A stretch of 43,781 nucleotides of DNA, from positions 1 to 43,781 of the forward strand of contig DXGO01000030.1 of NCBI GenBank assembly GCA_019113885.1, in the 5' to 3' direction. Under the pieces are notes generated by a model. It ran no database searches and had not been told where the DNA came from. It saw nothing but the letters and a program-made list of their open reading frames with translations. Source of the DNA: Candidatus Alistipes intestinipullorum. GTDB taxonomy: Bacteria; Bacteroidota; Bacteroidia; Bacteroidales; Rikenellaceae. Within the stretch, counting starts at the first letter, position 1; every line of letters starts with the position of its first letter. A program made the translations under genes and the position numbers. Positions 8,279 through 17,276 of this stretch are shown piece after piece.

Positions 8279-8989
8279 TTAGATGGTCAGTTTCTGTTCT
8301 TCGCTGAGGTTCTGGCCGATGGCGAAGACCTCGGCCGAGAAGAGGATCAGCAGCCCCATGATAATGGTGGTGTAGGAAAGGTCGAGCGACGTGTCGACCG
8401 TCAAGCCGCTGTCTGCGAGCAGTTCGGCGGCCCGGAGGTTCATGGCACGGCTCAGCAGACCGTTGATCAGCTCCGTTAGAATGGTGAGCAGGCCGATCAA
8501 GCGCAGGTACCAGACGTTACGGCGGTCGAGCGTGCGCTCTTCGCGGATCGAACGGCGCAGTGAGTGGATGATCATCACCATCAGCACGATGATGGCCAGC
8601 AAGAAGAGGGGGATAAGCAGGGCAAAGGCATAGATCCACGGGCTGCCGCCTACCGAACGGAATGCAATGCCGAGCGGGGAGATGCCCTCGGCGGGTTCGT
8701 CGACGATAAGGTTCATGCGCGTGACGAAGGGTTCGATCTCGATCGCTCCGTTTTGGATTGGAACGCTCTCTCCGTTGCTGTGGAGGATGCGGACGTCGCC
8801 GAGCAGGTAGATCAGCCGGGGATTTCCCTGCTGGAGTTTCTCGGCAATACGGGTACCCATCTCCATACCGTCGGCGGCACCACGGCCGAAATCGCCCAAG
8901 ATACTGTGGACGACGCCCGTAGCGATGACGAGGAACAGGGCGATGTAGAGGAACAGGAGTCGCTTGAGCAGCGATTTTTTGTTCTGCAT
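8279..8989 (-). CDS. DUF2975 family membrane protein
   Basis: A 236-residue inner-membrane protein of unknown function with four predicted helices: about residues 10-32, 115-142, 158-178 and 203-225. The last segment ends FSAEVFAIGQNLSEEQKLTI, typical of DUF2975. It is the first gene of a two-gene unit with the XRE regulator. A membrane sensor feeding a small cytoplasmic repressor is a reasonable hypothesis, but no signal is known. Its promoter is at 9017-9046. Confidence 0.85.
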   Translation of the reverse strand: MQNKKSLLKRLLFLYIALFLVIATGVVHSILGDFGRGAADGMEMGTRIAEKLQQGNPRLIYLLGDVRILHSNGESVPIQNGAIEIEPFVTRMNLIVDEPAEGISPLGIAFRSVGGSPWIYAFALLIPLFLLAIIVLMVMIIHSLRRSIREERTLDRRNVWYLRLIGLLTILTELINGLLSRAMNLRAAELLADSGLTVDTSLDLSYTTIIMGLLILFSAEVFAIGQNLSEEQKLTI

Positions 8990-9016
8990 GGTTTCCGATG
9001 GTTTGGTTTACGAGTA

Positions 9017-9046
9017 CAAAGATACGATATATTTTCGAAAAACAAA
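9017..9046 (-). promoter_or_regulatory. Bacteroidota promoter for DUF2975/XRE operon
   Basis: On the minus strand TTTG (9046-9043) and TATCTTTG (9024-9017) are separated by 18 bp, matching the -33/-7 arrangement. The start codon is at 8989. Confidence 0.65.
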
Positions 9047-9208
9047 TAATATTTATCGTTTTTCGATATGCGGGTGCATCGGGATCAAAACACATTGTAG
9101 TGAGTCCGCTCCATTGTCCCGCGAAGTTCGGGACAATACCGTTGGGTGTATTTCTCCGCATTTTGCCTTATTCCGGGATGCTTCAAAAGAACGGTAGGGG
9201 AAAATCGT

Positions 9209-9216
9209 TATCTTTG
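9209..9216 (+). promoter_or_regulatory. -7 promoter element for acyl-ACP thioesterase
   Basis: TATCTTTG lies 23 bp before the ATG at 9240. A matching -33 element is not obvious. Confidence 0.55.
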
Positions 9217-9239
9217 TCGTTGACAAAAAACCGATTCAT

Positions 9240-9986
9240 ATGGCAGATATTTCGAAATATGCCTATCGTGTCGAACCGCAGGAGGTCGACTTTACCTTGC
9301 GGGCGACGTTGGCCGCACTCGGCGCGGCGGTGCTCAATACGGCCGGGATCGACGCCCACGGCAAAGGGTTTGGGGTCGATGCGCTGAATGCCGGAAACCG
9401 CTCGTGGGTGCTTTCGCGCATGGCGCTGGAGATCGATGAACGCCCCCGGCAATATACCGACTATACCGTCGGAACATGGATCAGCGACTATGGTCGGGTG
9501 CTGTCGACCCGCAACTTTGTGCTTGTTGACGCTTCGGGACACGAATTCGGGCGGGCTGTGACGCAATGGGCGATGATCGACCTGGCAACGCGCTCGGCGG
9601 TCGACCTCTCGTGGGTAGGCCGTGAGCACGACGGGGCGGTGGTCCCGGTGCCGCCTCCGACCGATCGGCCGCGCAAAATCCGCTCCGTGACCCCTACGCA
9701 GCGGGCCGAACACCGCGTGGTTTACAGCGACATCGACTTCAACCGCCACGTCAATACGATGCGTTACATCGAGATGATGCTCGACATGTTGCCCGTGGAG
9801 CTGCTGACCTGCGAGGCGCCCGTGCGGCTCGACATCCATTTCCTGAAGGAGTGCCGCTTCGGGCAGACGCTTGCGATCGGCTGCGAGCAGCACGAGCGTT
9901 CGGCACTGTTCGAGGTTTCGGGCGACGGCGAAACGGTCGCCGTGCGGGCCTGCATCGAGTGGAAGGAGAACGGACAAAAAGGATGA
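9240..9986 (+). CDS. Acyl-ACP thioesterase (FatA/FatB family)
   Basis: A 248-residue double hot-dog enzyme that releases free fatty acids from acyl carrier protein in the cytoplasm. The N-terminal hot dog (about 1-130) contains GNRSWVLSRMALEID and a YTVGTWISDY strand. The second begins with HRVVYSDIDFNRHVNTMRYIEMML (about 160-183), whose N-R-H-V-N stretch corresponds to the catalytic Asn/His region of plant and bacterial acyl-ACP thioesterases. Full length for bacterial members. The GT4 gene follows after 7 bp, so the two are cotranscribed. The chain length preference cannot be told. Confidence 0.9.
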   Translation: MADISKYAYRVEPQEVDFTLRATLAALGAAVLNTAGIDAHGKGFGVDALNAGNRSWVLSRMALEIDERPRQYTDYTVGTWISDYGRVLSTRNFVLVDASGHEFGRAVTQWAMIDLATRSAVDLSWVGREHDGAVVPVPPPTDRPRKIRSVTPTQRAEHRVVYSDIDFNRHVNTMRYIEMMLDMLPVELLTCEAPVRLDIHFLKECRFGQTLAIGCEQHERSALFEVSGDGETVAVRACIEWKENGQKG

Positions 9987-9993
9987 CGTTCCG

Positions 9994-11133
9994 ATGAAAA
10001 TCACCATTTTGGGTCCGGCGCATCCCTACCGGGGCGGCCTGGCGTCGATCATGCAGATCATGGCCCGCACCTTTGCGCGGCGTGGCCATGAGGTCGACAT
10101 CCGCACCTTCACGTTGCAGTATCCCTCGCTGCTGTTTCCCGGCGAGAGCCAGACCGTCACGACCCCGCCTCCGGCGGACCTGCGGATCACGCGCTGCGTC
10201 AACACCGTGAATCCGTTGAACTGGTGGCGCGTCGGGCGTGCGATCCGTCGCGAGCGGCCCGATTTCGTGCTGCTGAAGTACTGGACGCCCTTCATGGCTC
10301 CCTGCTTCGGCTCCATCGCCCGCCTTGTGCGCCGCAACGGCCACACGAAGGTGCTCTGCCAGATCGACAACGTCGAGCCCCACGAACACCACTTTGTCGA
10401 CCGACCCTTCAACCGTTATTTCCTGCGCTCCGTCGACGGCTTCGTCTACATGTCCGAGCAGGTACACCGTGAACTGGCGGCCTATACCCAGGCCCCGGCG
10501 CTCTTCTCGCCGCATCCGCTCTTCGAGAACTTCGGCGAGCGCCTCGAGCGCTCGGAGGCATGCGTGCGCCTCGGGTTGGACCCCTCCTGCCGCTATGTGC
10601 TCTTCTTCGGACTGATCCGCGACTACAAGGGCCTCGACCTGCTGCTCGACGCCTGGGCGCGACTCAGGCGTGAAGGACAGACGCAAGGCCGGCGGTTGAT
10701 CGTTGCCGGAGAGTTCTACACGGCGAAGGAGCCCTACCTGCGGCAAATTGCCGAGGCCGGCTTGCAGGACGAGGTCGTGCTGCATGACCGGTTTATCCCC
10801 GACGAGGAGGTGCGTTATTACTTCTCGGCGGTCGACTTCGTTGTCCAGCCCTACAAGACCGCCACGCAGAGCGGTGTGACGCAGATCGCCTATCAGTTCT
10901 GCCTGCCGATGGTTGTCACACGCGTCGGTGGGCTTCCCGAGATCGTCCCCGACGGCCGGGTGGGGTATATCTGCGAACCCACGGCCGAGGGGGTTGCCGC
11001 AGCCATCTGCCGGATGTTCGAAGGCGATACGCTCGAGCGGTTCCGGTTGAACTGTGTCGAGGAGCGACGCCGCTTCTCGTGGGAGGAGATGTGCAACCGC
11101 ATCCTGGAGCTTTACGAAGGGTTGGGCCGATAA
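9994..11133 (+). CDS. Family 4-like glycosyltransferase
   Basis: A 379-residue GT-B fold glycosyltransferase. The N-terminal domain starts MKITILGPAHPYRGGLASIM, with the Gly-Gly donor-side loop. The C-terminal domain carries YVLFFGLIRDYKGLDLLLDAW and the end of the nucleotide-sugar site as QSGVTQIAYQFCLPMVVTRVGGLPE, where group 1 enzymes usually have an E-x7-E pair. Here Gln-Ser-Gly replaces the first Glu region, so donor contacts may differ. The ATG at 9994 is chosen over 9871, which lies inside the thioesterase gene. The acceptor is unknown, with cell-surface glycan or glycolipid likely. Confidence 0.85.
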   Translation: MKITILGPAHPYRGGLASIMQIMARTFARRGHEVDIRTFTLQYPSLLFPGESQTVTTPPPADLRITRCVNTVNPLNWWRVGRAIRRERPDFVLLKYWTPFMAPCFGSIARLVRRNGHTKVLCQIDNVEPHEHHFVDRPFNRYFLRSVDGFVYMSEQVHRELAAYTQAPALFSPHPLFENFGERLERSEACVRLGLDPSCRYVLFFGLIRDYKGLDLLLDAWARLRREGQTQGRRLIVAGEFYTAKEPYLRQIAEAGLQDEVVLHDRFIPDEEVRYYFSAVDFVVQPYKTATQSGVTQIAYQFCLPMVVTRVGGLPEIVPDGRVGYICEPTAEGVAAAICRMFEGDTLERFRLNCVEERRRFSWEEMCNRILELYEGLGR

Positions 11134-11154
11134 CCTGCCGTGGGCGTGAAACGC

Positions 11155-11185
11155 GAAGGCCTGCCGCATTGCGCGGCAGGCCTTC
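11155..11185. terminator. Bidirectional intrinsic terminator
   Basis: A perfect 13-bp stem, GAAGGCCTGCCGC with GCGGCAGGCCTTC, around the loop ATTGC, between the convergent glycosyltransferase and MFS genes. Confidence 0.82.
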
Positions 11186-11210
11186 GATATTTTCAGGCGC
11201 GGGTCCGGAA

Positions 11211-12581
11211 CTATTTCTTGACGTTGGGCAGTTCGAGTCCGTATCCCTTCTTGCGGTCCTCGATCTTGAGGTAGAAGCTGAAGATGAAGGCCAGGATGCC
11301 GAATGCCGAGAAGATAATCATCGGTGCGGTGTAGCCGCCCGTGGCATCGAGTACCAGCCCGATGAGCAGGGGCACCAGGCAGAGCCCGACGTTCTGGATC
11401 CAGAAGATCAGGCAGTAGGCCGAGCCGAGTATCTTCGTGTCGATGATCTTCGGGACGGAGGGCCACAGCGCCGCAGGCACAAGCGAGAACGAGACGCCGA
11501 GCGTGACGACGAGCAGCAGGGCGAGCCCCTTCGACGGGAAGGCCGGCAGCAGGAAGGCGAAGCTCAGGTGGCAGGCGATCATGATGATCGAGCCGATCAT
11601 GAGCATCGTGGCGCCCTTGCCGCGGAAATCGAGCATGGCTCCGAGCAGCGGCGTGAGGAGCATGGCCAGGATGGGGAAGCAACTGAAGAGCCGTGCGGCG
11701 GATTCGGCGTCGATGTTGAGGGTCACCTCGAGGAAGTTGGGCGCATAGCGCTGGAAGGGGAAGATGGCCGAATAGTAGAGCACGCAGAGCAGTGCCACGA
11801 GCCAGAACATCTTGCTGCGGAAGATGAGCCCGAGGTCACGGACGTGGAACTCCTCGTCGGAGGATTTCTGTTCCTTCATTTCGCCGGCGGCGATCAGTTG
11901 CCGGTCGAGTTTGCGGTCCATGTAGACGAATACGGTGTAGCAGAGCAGTCCGATGACGAGCAGTGCGGTGCAGAAGGCCACGGGCGCCACGACCGACTTG
12001 TCGAAATGGTTCGAGATCATCGGGGCGAGCCACATCACGGCAAATACGCCCAGTCGTGCGATGGCCATCTCGAGTCCCATGGCCAGGGCCATCTCCTTGC
12101 CTTCAAACCATTTGGCGATCGCCTTCGAGACGGTCGTACCGGCCATTTCACAGCCGCATCCGAAGATCATGAAGCCTAGCGAGGCCATCTTCGCGCTGCC
12201 GGGGAAGGCGACCCACCAGCTGTTGAGCCACGCGCAGAACTCCGTGGTCTGGAACCAGTCGGAGATGCCGATGAACTTGATCGTCGCGCCGATGACCATC
12301 AGCGAAGCCGAAAGGAGTCCGGTGAAACGGATGCCCATCTTGTCGAGGATGATGCCCGCGAAGATCAGGAAGAAGAAGAATACGTTGAGGAAGTATTCCG
12401 ACGAGGCGTAGGTCCCGAAGGTGGCGCTGTCCCAGCCGCGGGCCGATTCGATAAGAGACTTGAGCGGCGACATCACGTCGACGAACATGTAGCCGAAGAA
12501 CATCATCAGGGCGACGAGCACCAGGGCCGTCCATCGGGCCACGGGGGAGTCGTTGAGTTTTCGTTGGATAGTTGCTGTCAT
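11211..12581 (-). CDS. Major facilitator superfamily transporter
   Basis: A 456-residue inner-membrane transporter with about 12 hydrophobic segments split by a charged cytoplasmic loop near residues 215-250 (MKEQKSSDEEFHVRDLGL). Distinctive patches include LDKMGIRFTG after helix 2, a form of the MFS loop 2-3 motif, and FGCGCEMAGTTVSKAIAKWF in helix 4-5. The general pattern recalls the MFSD1-like branch, whose eukaryotic members move dipeptides, but the substrate is not determined. The ATG at 12581 is preferred to 12617, which lies inside the TPR gene. It starts 16 bp after the TPR gene and shares its message. Confidence 0.85.
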   Translation of the reverse strand: MTATIQRKLNDSPVARWTALVLVALMMFFGYMFVDVMSPLKSLIESARGWDSATFGTYASSEYFLNVFFFFLIFAGIILDKMGIRFTGLLSASLMVIGATIKFIGISDWFQTTEFCAWLNSWWVAFPGSAKMASLGFMIFGCGCEMAGTTVSKAIAKWFEGKEMALAMGLEMAIARLGVFAVMWLAPMISNHFDKSVVAPVAFCTALLVIGLLCYTVFVYMDRKLDRQLIAAGEMKEQKSSDEEFHVRDLGLIFRSKMFWLVALLCVLYYSAIFPFQRYAPNFLEVTLNIDAESAARLFSCFPILAMLLTPLLGAMLDFRGKGATMLMIGSIIMIACHLSFAFLLPAFPSKGLALLLVVTLGVSFSLVPAALWPSVPKIIDTKILGSAYCLIFWIQNVGLCLVPLLIGLVLDATGGYTAPMIIFSAFGILAFIFSFYLKIEDRKKGYGLELPNVKK

Positions 12582-12597
12582 GGATATGTGATTTGAG

Positions 12598-14586
12598 TTA
12601 GTTCTCGATCGACGCATAGCGCTTCAACATCTCATAGGCGTCCAGAATGCCCAGTTCGCCGGCTTTCGAGAGGTCGAGGCACCCCTTGCGGGTATCCTTC
12701 ATGAAGATCTGGATCACTCCGCGGTTGTAGTATGCCTCGGCGAACGATGGATTCAGCTCGATGGCCTTCGTGTAGTTCTCGAAGGCTTCGGGAAGGCGTC
12801 CCGACAGTGCTTCGAGGTTTCCGCGGTTGTAGTAGGCGTACGCAAAGTCGGGGAAGAGCTTGATCGCCTTGTTGAGGTCGGCGACGGCCTCGTCGTAGCT
12901 GTATGTGCGCTTTGAATTGTTGTTCAGTCGGTTGGCGGGGTCCGAGTCGATCGTGATCCGTTGGTAGGAGTTGTCGATCGACGAGATGAAGTCGATCATC
13001 TCGGCCCGGGTGGTCGAACGGTTCAGGTAGAGGAACGGGTTCGAGGGGTTTTGTTCGATGGCCGAGGTGAGGGTATTCACCGAACTGGTGTATTGCTTGA
13101 TGAGCAGCTGCGTGATACCCCGTTCGAAAAGCAGCGTCCACGAGGTGTTCCCTGCCGCAAGCTGCCGGGCGTACTCCTTGTCGTACATCACGAGCGAATC
13201 GGGCGTAATGTTGCTTTCGCGGCAGGAGAGCGTCAGGTATCCGTTGTCGATGCGTTTGATGAAATCCTCTACGCGCTGCAGCCGGTAGGTCTTGGGTGCG
13301 GGAACCGAATCCGGGCGCATGAGCGTAAATTTAAACAACGGCAGGAGATGCATCTCCTCGTGTCCGCCCCCGTGTCCCGTAATGCGCTCGAAGCTGCCTC
13401 CCGCGAGGTTGCTGTCGAACGACAGCAGCCGGTCGAAGTGCTGTGTCGTGTCGGCGAAGATCGAATAGGTGCTGTCGCTCAGGCGCGAGCGGTATTCGGC
13501 GATCTTCCGCTGGGCCGTTTCGCGGTCCTGTTTGGCTCCTTTCGGGTCGCGGAGCAGCTCGCGCAGACGTCCGCGGTAGATGTAGGCGTTGGCAAAATCC
13601 GGATAGAGCTTGATGGCCTCGGAGTAGTCGTCGACCGCCTTCTCAATCTCGCCCAGTTGGGTGTGCACGCCGGCGCGGTTGTAGTATACCAGCACGTTGT
13701 TGGGCGAGTAGAGCGCCACCTTGTCGTAATCCTCCAGCGCCCGGTTGTAGTCGCCGATTTGCGTGCGCAGCATGGCTCGGTTGAAGTAGGTCAGCGAACT
13801 GGTCGAGTCCAGCTGGAGCACCTTGTCGAAGTCGGCAAGCGCCAGCATCGGTCGGTGCGTAGCGTTGTAGACCAGCGCGCGGTTGAAATACGATAGCAAG
13901 TACGTGGAGTCGCACTCGATGGCCTTGTTGAAGTCGGCCTCGGCCTCCTCGTAGCGCCCCTGGTCGAGGTAGAGTCCGCCGCGGCGGTTGTAGCCGTTGG
14001 GGTATTCGCGGTTGGTGCGAATGGCAGTGTTGAAGTTCTCGTACGCCTTCGTGGTGTCCTTCAGGTGGAGGTAGCTCAGACCCCGGCAGATGAAGGCGTC
14101 GGCGACCTTGTTCTCCTGGCGGATGAACTTGTCGAAGTCCTCGATGGCCTCCTTGAACTGCTGGTTCAGCAACCGCGTGACGCCCCGGCTGTAGTAGGGG
14201 CCCGGCAGGTCGGGACGCAGCTCGATCGCCTCGCGGAAATCCTGCAGGGCGTCGTCGTAGTTGCCCAGCCGCGAGCGCGTGATGGCGCGGTAGGTGTAGG
14301 CCTGCGTGTAGACGGGATTCAGCCGGATGGCCGTCGAGAAATCTTCCTCGGCACCCAGCAGGTCGTCGAGGTTGTATTTGGCGATGCCGCGCAGGAAGTA
14401 GCCTTCATAGGCCTCGTCGTCGAAGCGTAGCAGGGTGTTCAGCGTGCGGATGGCCTCCTGGTAGTCGTTGTTCATCATACACGAACGGCCCAGCCAGAAA
14501 AAGTACTCCCGGTTGTATTGGGCGTGCGAAGGCGTGGCCCACATGAGGGCGATTCCCGCGATGATTCCGATAATGAACTGACGCAT
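12598..14586 (-). CDS. Secreted tetratricopeptide repeat protein
   Basis: A 662-residue protein with a signal peptide (MRQFIIGIIAGIALMWATPSHA, cut near residue 22) and two arrays of TPR units. About nine repeats span residues 25-350 (for example EAIRTLNTLLRFDDEAYEGYFLRG and the recurring YYNRA/YFNRA helix), and about four more span 465-650. The middle segment (about 360-465) is not repetitive. TPR arrays are scaffolds for protein-protein contacts. Here they would act in the periplasm or at the outer membrane, with unknown partners. It follows era by 52 bp and precedes the MFS gene by 16 bp. Confidence 0.9.
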   Translation of the reverse strand: MRQFIIGIIAGIALMWATPSHAQYNREYFFWLGRSCMMNNDYQEAIRTLNTLLRFDDEAYEGYFLRGIAKYNLDDLLGAEEDFSTAIRLNPVYTQAYTYRAITRSRLGNYDDALQDFREAIELRPDLPGPYYSRGVTRLLNQQFKEAIEDFDKFIRQENKVADAFICRGLSYLHLKDTTKAYENFNTAIRTNREYPNGYNRRGGLYLDQGRYEEAEADFNKAIECDSTYLLSYFNRALVYNATHRPMLALADFDKVLQLDSTSSLTYFNRAMLRTQIGDYNRALEDYDKVALYSPNNVLVYYNRAGVHTQLGEIEKAVDDYSEAIKLYPDFANAYIYRGRLRELLRDPKGAKQDRETAQRKIAEYRSRLSDSTYSIFADTTQHFDRLLSFDSNLAGGSFERITGHGGGHEEMHLLPLFKFTLMRPDSVPAPKTYRLQRVEDFIKRIDNGYLTLSCRESNITPDSLVMYDKEYARQLAAGNTSWTLLFERGITQLLIKQYTSSVNTLTSAIEQNPSNPFLYLNRSTTRAEMIDFISSIDNSYQRITIDSDPANRLNNNSKRTYSYDEAVADLNKAIKLFPDFAYAYYNRGNLEALSGRLPEAFENYTKAIELNPSFAEAYYNRGVIQIFMKDTRKGCLDLSKAGELGILDAYEMLKRYASIEN

Positions 14587-14638
14587 TGACTGGAGGTTTC
14601 TTTCTTTAAACGTTGTCCCGGCCGATTTATTATCCCGG

Positions 14639-15520
14639 CTACTCCGGGTCGTATCCGAATTGTCTGAGTTGCCGTTCGTTGTTGCGCCAGTCGTCGCTGA
14701 CCTTGACGAAGAGTTGCAGGAAGACCTTCTTGCCGAGGAACTGCTCGAGGTCTTCGCGTGCGGCCTGTCCCACCTTCTTGAGCCTTTCGCCCTTGTGCCC
14801 GATGAGGATTCCCTTCTGCGAGTCGCGCGAGACGTAGATCGTCGCGGCGATGCGGTCGATCGTCGGCTCTTCCTTGTACGTGTCGATGGCGATTTCGCAG
14901 CAGTAGGGGATCTCCTTGTCGTAGAAGCGCAGGATCTTTTCGCGGATGATCTCCGAGGCGAAGAAACGCAGTGTCTTGTCCGTCAGAGTATCCTTGGGGT
15001 AGAAGGCCGGGCCTTCGGGCAGCAGTTCGAGAATCGTTTTGAAGAGCCCCTCGATGTTGAACTGTTCTTTGGCCGAGACGGGGACGATACGCGCCTCGGG
15101 GAGTGTCTCGTGCCACTTCCCAACCAGTGCGTCGAGCGCCGCGGGGTTCGAGAGGTCGATCTTGTTGATGACGACGACGGTCGGGATGGCGCTGCGGCGG
15201 ATGTTTTCGAGGATGTCGGCCGAACGGTCCGTCTGTTCGACGGTGTCCGTCACGTAGAGGATGACGTCGGCATCGGTGAGCGCTCCGTTGACGAACTTCA
15301 TCATCGACTCCTGCAGCTTGTAGGCGGGTTTCAGGATGCCCGGCGTGTCGGAATAGACGATCTGGAACTCTTCGCCCGAGACGATTCCCATGATACGGTG
15401 GCGGGTGGTCTGGGCCTTGGCGGTGATGATCGAGAGGCGCTCTCCGACGAGTGCGTTCATCAAGGTGGATTTCCCGACGTTGGGATTGCCGATGATGTTT
15501 ACGAAGCCCGATTTGTGCAT
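14639..15520 (-). CDS. era: GTPase Era
   Basis: A 293-residue GTPase that binds the 3' end of 16S rRNA and is needed for 30S maturation. The G-domain motifs are GNPNVGKST (G1), DTPG (G3), NKID (G4) and a VSAKE-type G5. The C-terminal KH domain reads ILIGHKGERLKKVGQAARE and ends RQLRQFGYDPE, normal for the family. The start at 15520 (MHKSGFVNIIGNPN) is chosen. The track start at 15580 would translate through the -7 element at 15557-15550. A TPR gene follows in the same direction. Confidence 0.97.
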   Translation of the reverse strand: MHKSGFVNIIGNPNVGKSTLMNALVGERLSIITAKAQTTRHRIMGIVSGEEFQIVYSDTPGILKPAYKLQESMMKFVNGALTDADVILYVTDTVEQTDRSADILENIRRSAIPTVVVINKIDLSNPAALDALVGKWHETLPEARIVPVSAKEQFNIEGLFKTILELLPEGPAFYPKDTLTDKTLRFFASEIIREKILRFYDKEIPYCCEIAIDTYKEEPTIDRIAATIYVSRDSQKGILIGHKGERLKKVGQAAREDLEQFLGKKVFLQLFVKVSDDWRNNERQLRQFGYDPE

Positions 15521-15549
15521 GACGTTTCGGTATAGGAAGAATATCTCCG

Positions 15550-15557
15550 CAAAGATA
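15550..15557 (-). promoter_or_regulatory. -7 promoter element for era
   Basis: TATCTTTG on the minus strand, 29 bp before the era ATG. Confidence 0.6.
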
Positions 15558-15643
15558 GGGATAAATAGCTCCTCCTGCAAACCTGTAGGTGAATTTTGTC
15601 CGATAAATTTGCCCGCGCGGAGCTGTGGCTGACAGTGGCAACG

Positions 15644-15678
15644 GAAACTCCCCGGGCATTTGTCGCCCGGGGAGTTTC
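15644..15678 (-). terminator. Intrinsic terminator after ffh
   Basis: A perfect 14-bp stem, GAAACTCCCCGGGC with GCCCGGGGAGTTTC, and a 7-nt loop, 37 bp beyond the ffh stop. The T tract is weak. Confidence 0.7.
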
Positions 15679-15715
15679 ACTGTATCCTGAGGCCCGGTTC
15701 GAGTCCGGGTATCGT

Positions 15716-17047
15716 TTACCGCCGACGCATCATGCCGGGCATCTTCGGCATCTTCAGGCCGCCGCCCGCCACGGCCTTCATCATCTTGCGCGTGTCGTCG
15801 AACTGCTTCATCAGCCGGTTGACGTCTGCCACGGTGGTGCCCGAACCTTTGGCGATGCGCTCGCGGCGCCGGGCGTTGATGATCTCCGGATGCTCGCGCT
15901 CGGCGGGGGTCATCGACGAGATGATCGCTTCGGTCTGCTTGAAAACGTCGTCCGGGATGTCGACGTTCTTCAGCATCTTGCCCATGCCCGGGAGCATCGA
16001 GGCCAGGTCCTTGATGTTGCCCATCTTCTTGATCTGCTGAATCTGGGCGATGAAGTCATTGAAGTTGAACTGGTCCTTGACGAGTTTTTTCTTGAGCTTG
16101 CGGGCCTCCTCCTCGTCGAACTGCTCCTGCGCGCGTTCGACGAGCGACACGACGTCGCCCATGCCCAGAATCCGGTCGGCCATGCGCTCCGGGTGGAAGA
16201 CCTGCAGGGCGTCCATCTTCTCGCCGCTGGAGATGAATTTCAGTGGCTTGTTCACGACCGAACGGATCGAGATGGCGGCACCGCCGCGCGTATCGCCGTC
16301 GAGCTTCGTGAGCACCACGCCGTCGAAGTCGAGGCGGTCGTTGAACTCCTTGGCCGTGTTCACGGCGTCCTGGCCCGTCATGGCATCGACGACGAACAGA
16401 GTCTCCGAGGGCTTTACGGCCGTCTTGATTGCGGTGATTTCCTGCATCATCGCCTCGTCGACGGCCAGACGTCCTGCCGTATCGACGATCACGACGTTGT
16501 AACTCTTCTGCCGGGCATAGCGGATGGCGTTTTCGGCGATCTCGACGGGGTTCTTGTTGCCCTCCTCGGTGTAGACCTCCACGCCGACCTGCTCTCCGAG
16601 GACCTTCAACTGGTCGATGGCGGCCGGACGGTAGACGTCGCCGGCGACGAGCAGCACCTGACGCCCCTTCTTGCTCTTGAGCATCGAGGCGAGTTTTCCG
16701 GAGAAGGTGGTCTTACCCGAACCCTGCAACCCGGCGATGAGAATCACTGCGGGGGTGCCTTCGAGTCGGATGTCGGTGGCCGTGCCGCCCATGAGCTGGG
16801 CGAGTTCGTCGCGCACGATCTTGGTCATCATCTGACCCGGCTTGACGGCCTTCAGCACGTCCTGCCCCAAGGCCTTCTGCTTCACCTCGTCGGTGAACGA
16901 CTTGGCGACCTTGTAGTTGACGTCGGCATCGATCAGCGCCCGGCGGATCTCCTTGAGCGTCTCAGCGACGTTGATTTCGGTGATGCGGCCTTCGCCCTTG
17001 AGGATTTTGAACGACCGTTCTAATTTGTCGGTAAGGTTTTCGAACAT
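15716..17047 (-). CDS. ffh: Signal recognition particle protein Ffh (SRP54)
   Basis: A 443-residue SRP GTPase that binds signal sequences and 4.5S RNA and docks with FtsY at the membrane. Order: N domain (1-90), G domain with GLQGSGKTT (about 107-115), DTAGRL and TKLDGDTRGG, then the methionine-rich M domain (about 300-443) with MLPGMGKM and GGLKMPKMPGMMRRR at the end. The RNA-binding SGTT motif is present near residue 400. Length is normal. It stands alone between two terminators, with its own -7 box at 17158-17151. Its RNA partner lies at the left edge of the window. Confidence 0.97.
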   Translation of the reverse strand: MFENLTDKLERSFKILKGEGRITEINVAETLKEIRRALIDADVNYKVAKSFTDEVKQKALGQDVLKAVKPGQMMTKIVRDELAQLMGGTATDIRLEGTPAVILIAGLQGSGKTTFSGKLASMLKSKKGRQVLLVAGDVYRPAAIDQLKVLGEQVGVEVYTEEGNKNPVEIAENAIRYARQKSYNVVIVDTAGRLAVDEAMMQEITAIKTAVKPSETLFVVDAMTGQDAVNTAKEFNDRLDFDGVVLTKLDGDTRGGAAISIRSVVNKPLKFISSGEKMDALQVFHPERMADRILGMGDVVSLVERAQEQFDEEEARKLKKKLVKDQFNFNDFIAQIQQIKKMGNIKDLASMLPGMGKMLKNVDIPDDVFKQTEAIISSMTPAEREHPEIINARRRERIAKGSGTTVADVNRLMKQFDDTRKMMKAVAGGGLKMPKMPGMMRRR

Positions 17048-17150
17048 AGCTGACCGTATAACGTTTGTTTCAGTTGGCGAAAAGGGTGGAAGAGGAAGCC
17101 GTTCCTTTCGGTCGGCGATGCCTGCCTCTCCCCTTGCCGGATTTTTGCGG

Positions 17151-17158
17151 CAAATATA
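17151..17158 (-). promoter_or_regulatory. -7 promoter element for ffh
   Basis: TATATTTG on the minus strand fits TAnnTTTG, 103 bp before the ffh ATG. Confidence 0.55.
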
Positions 17159-17220
17159 CGAAACAATTCACAGACTGCCAACCGCGGCACCTCCATTTCG
17201 CCTTCCGGGGCGGAGAAAAA

Positions 17221-17252
17221 ACAGAGCCCCTCGATTCTTCGAAGGGCTCTGT
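17221..17252 (-). terminator. Intrinsic terminator after BACON lipoprotein gene
   Basis: ACAGAGCCC pairs with GGGCTCTGT around a 14-nt loop that can pair further. On the minus strand the stem is followed by six T residues (A6 just left of 17221), a classical terminator. Confidence 0.85.
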
Positions 17253-17276
17253 TGTTGTGTGGTATGGTTTTTCCTC

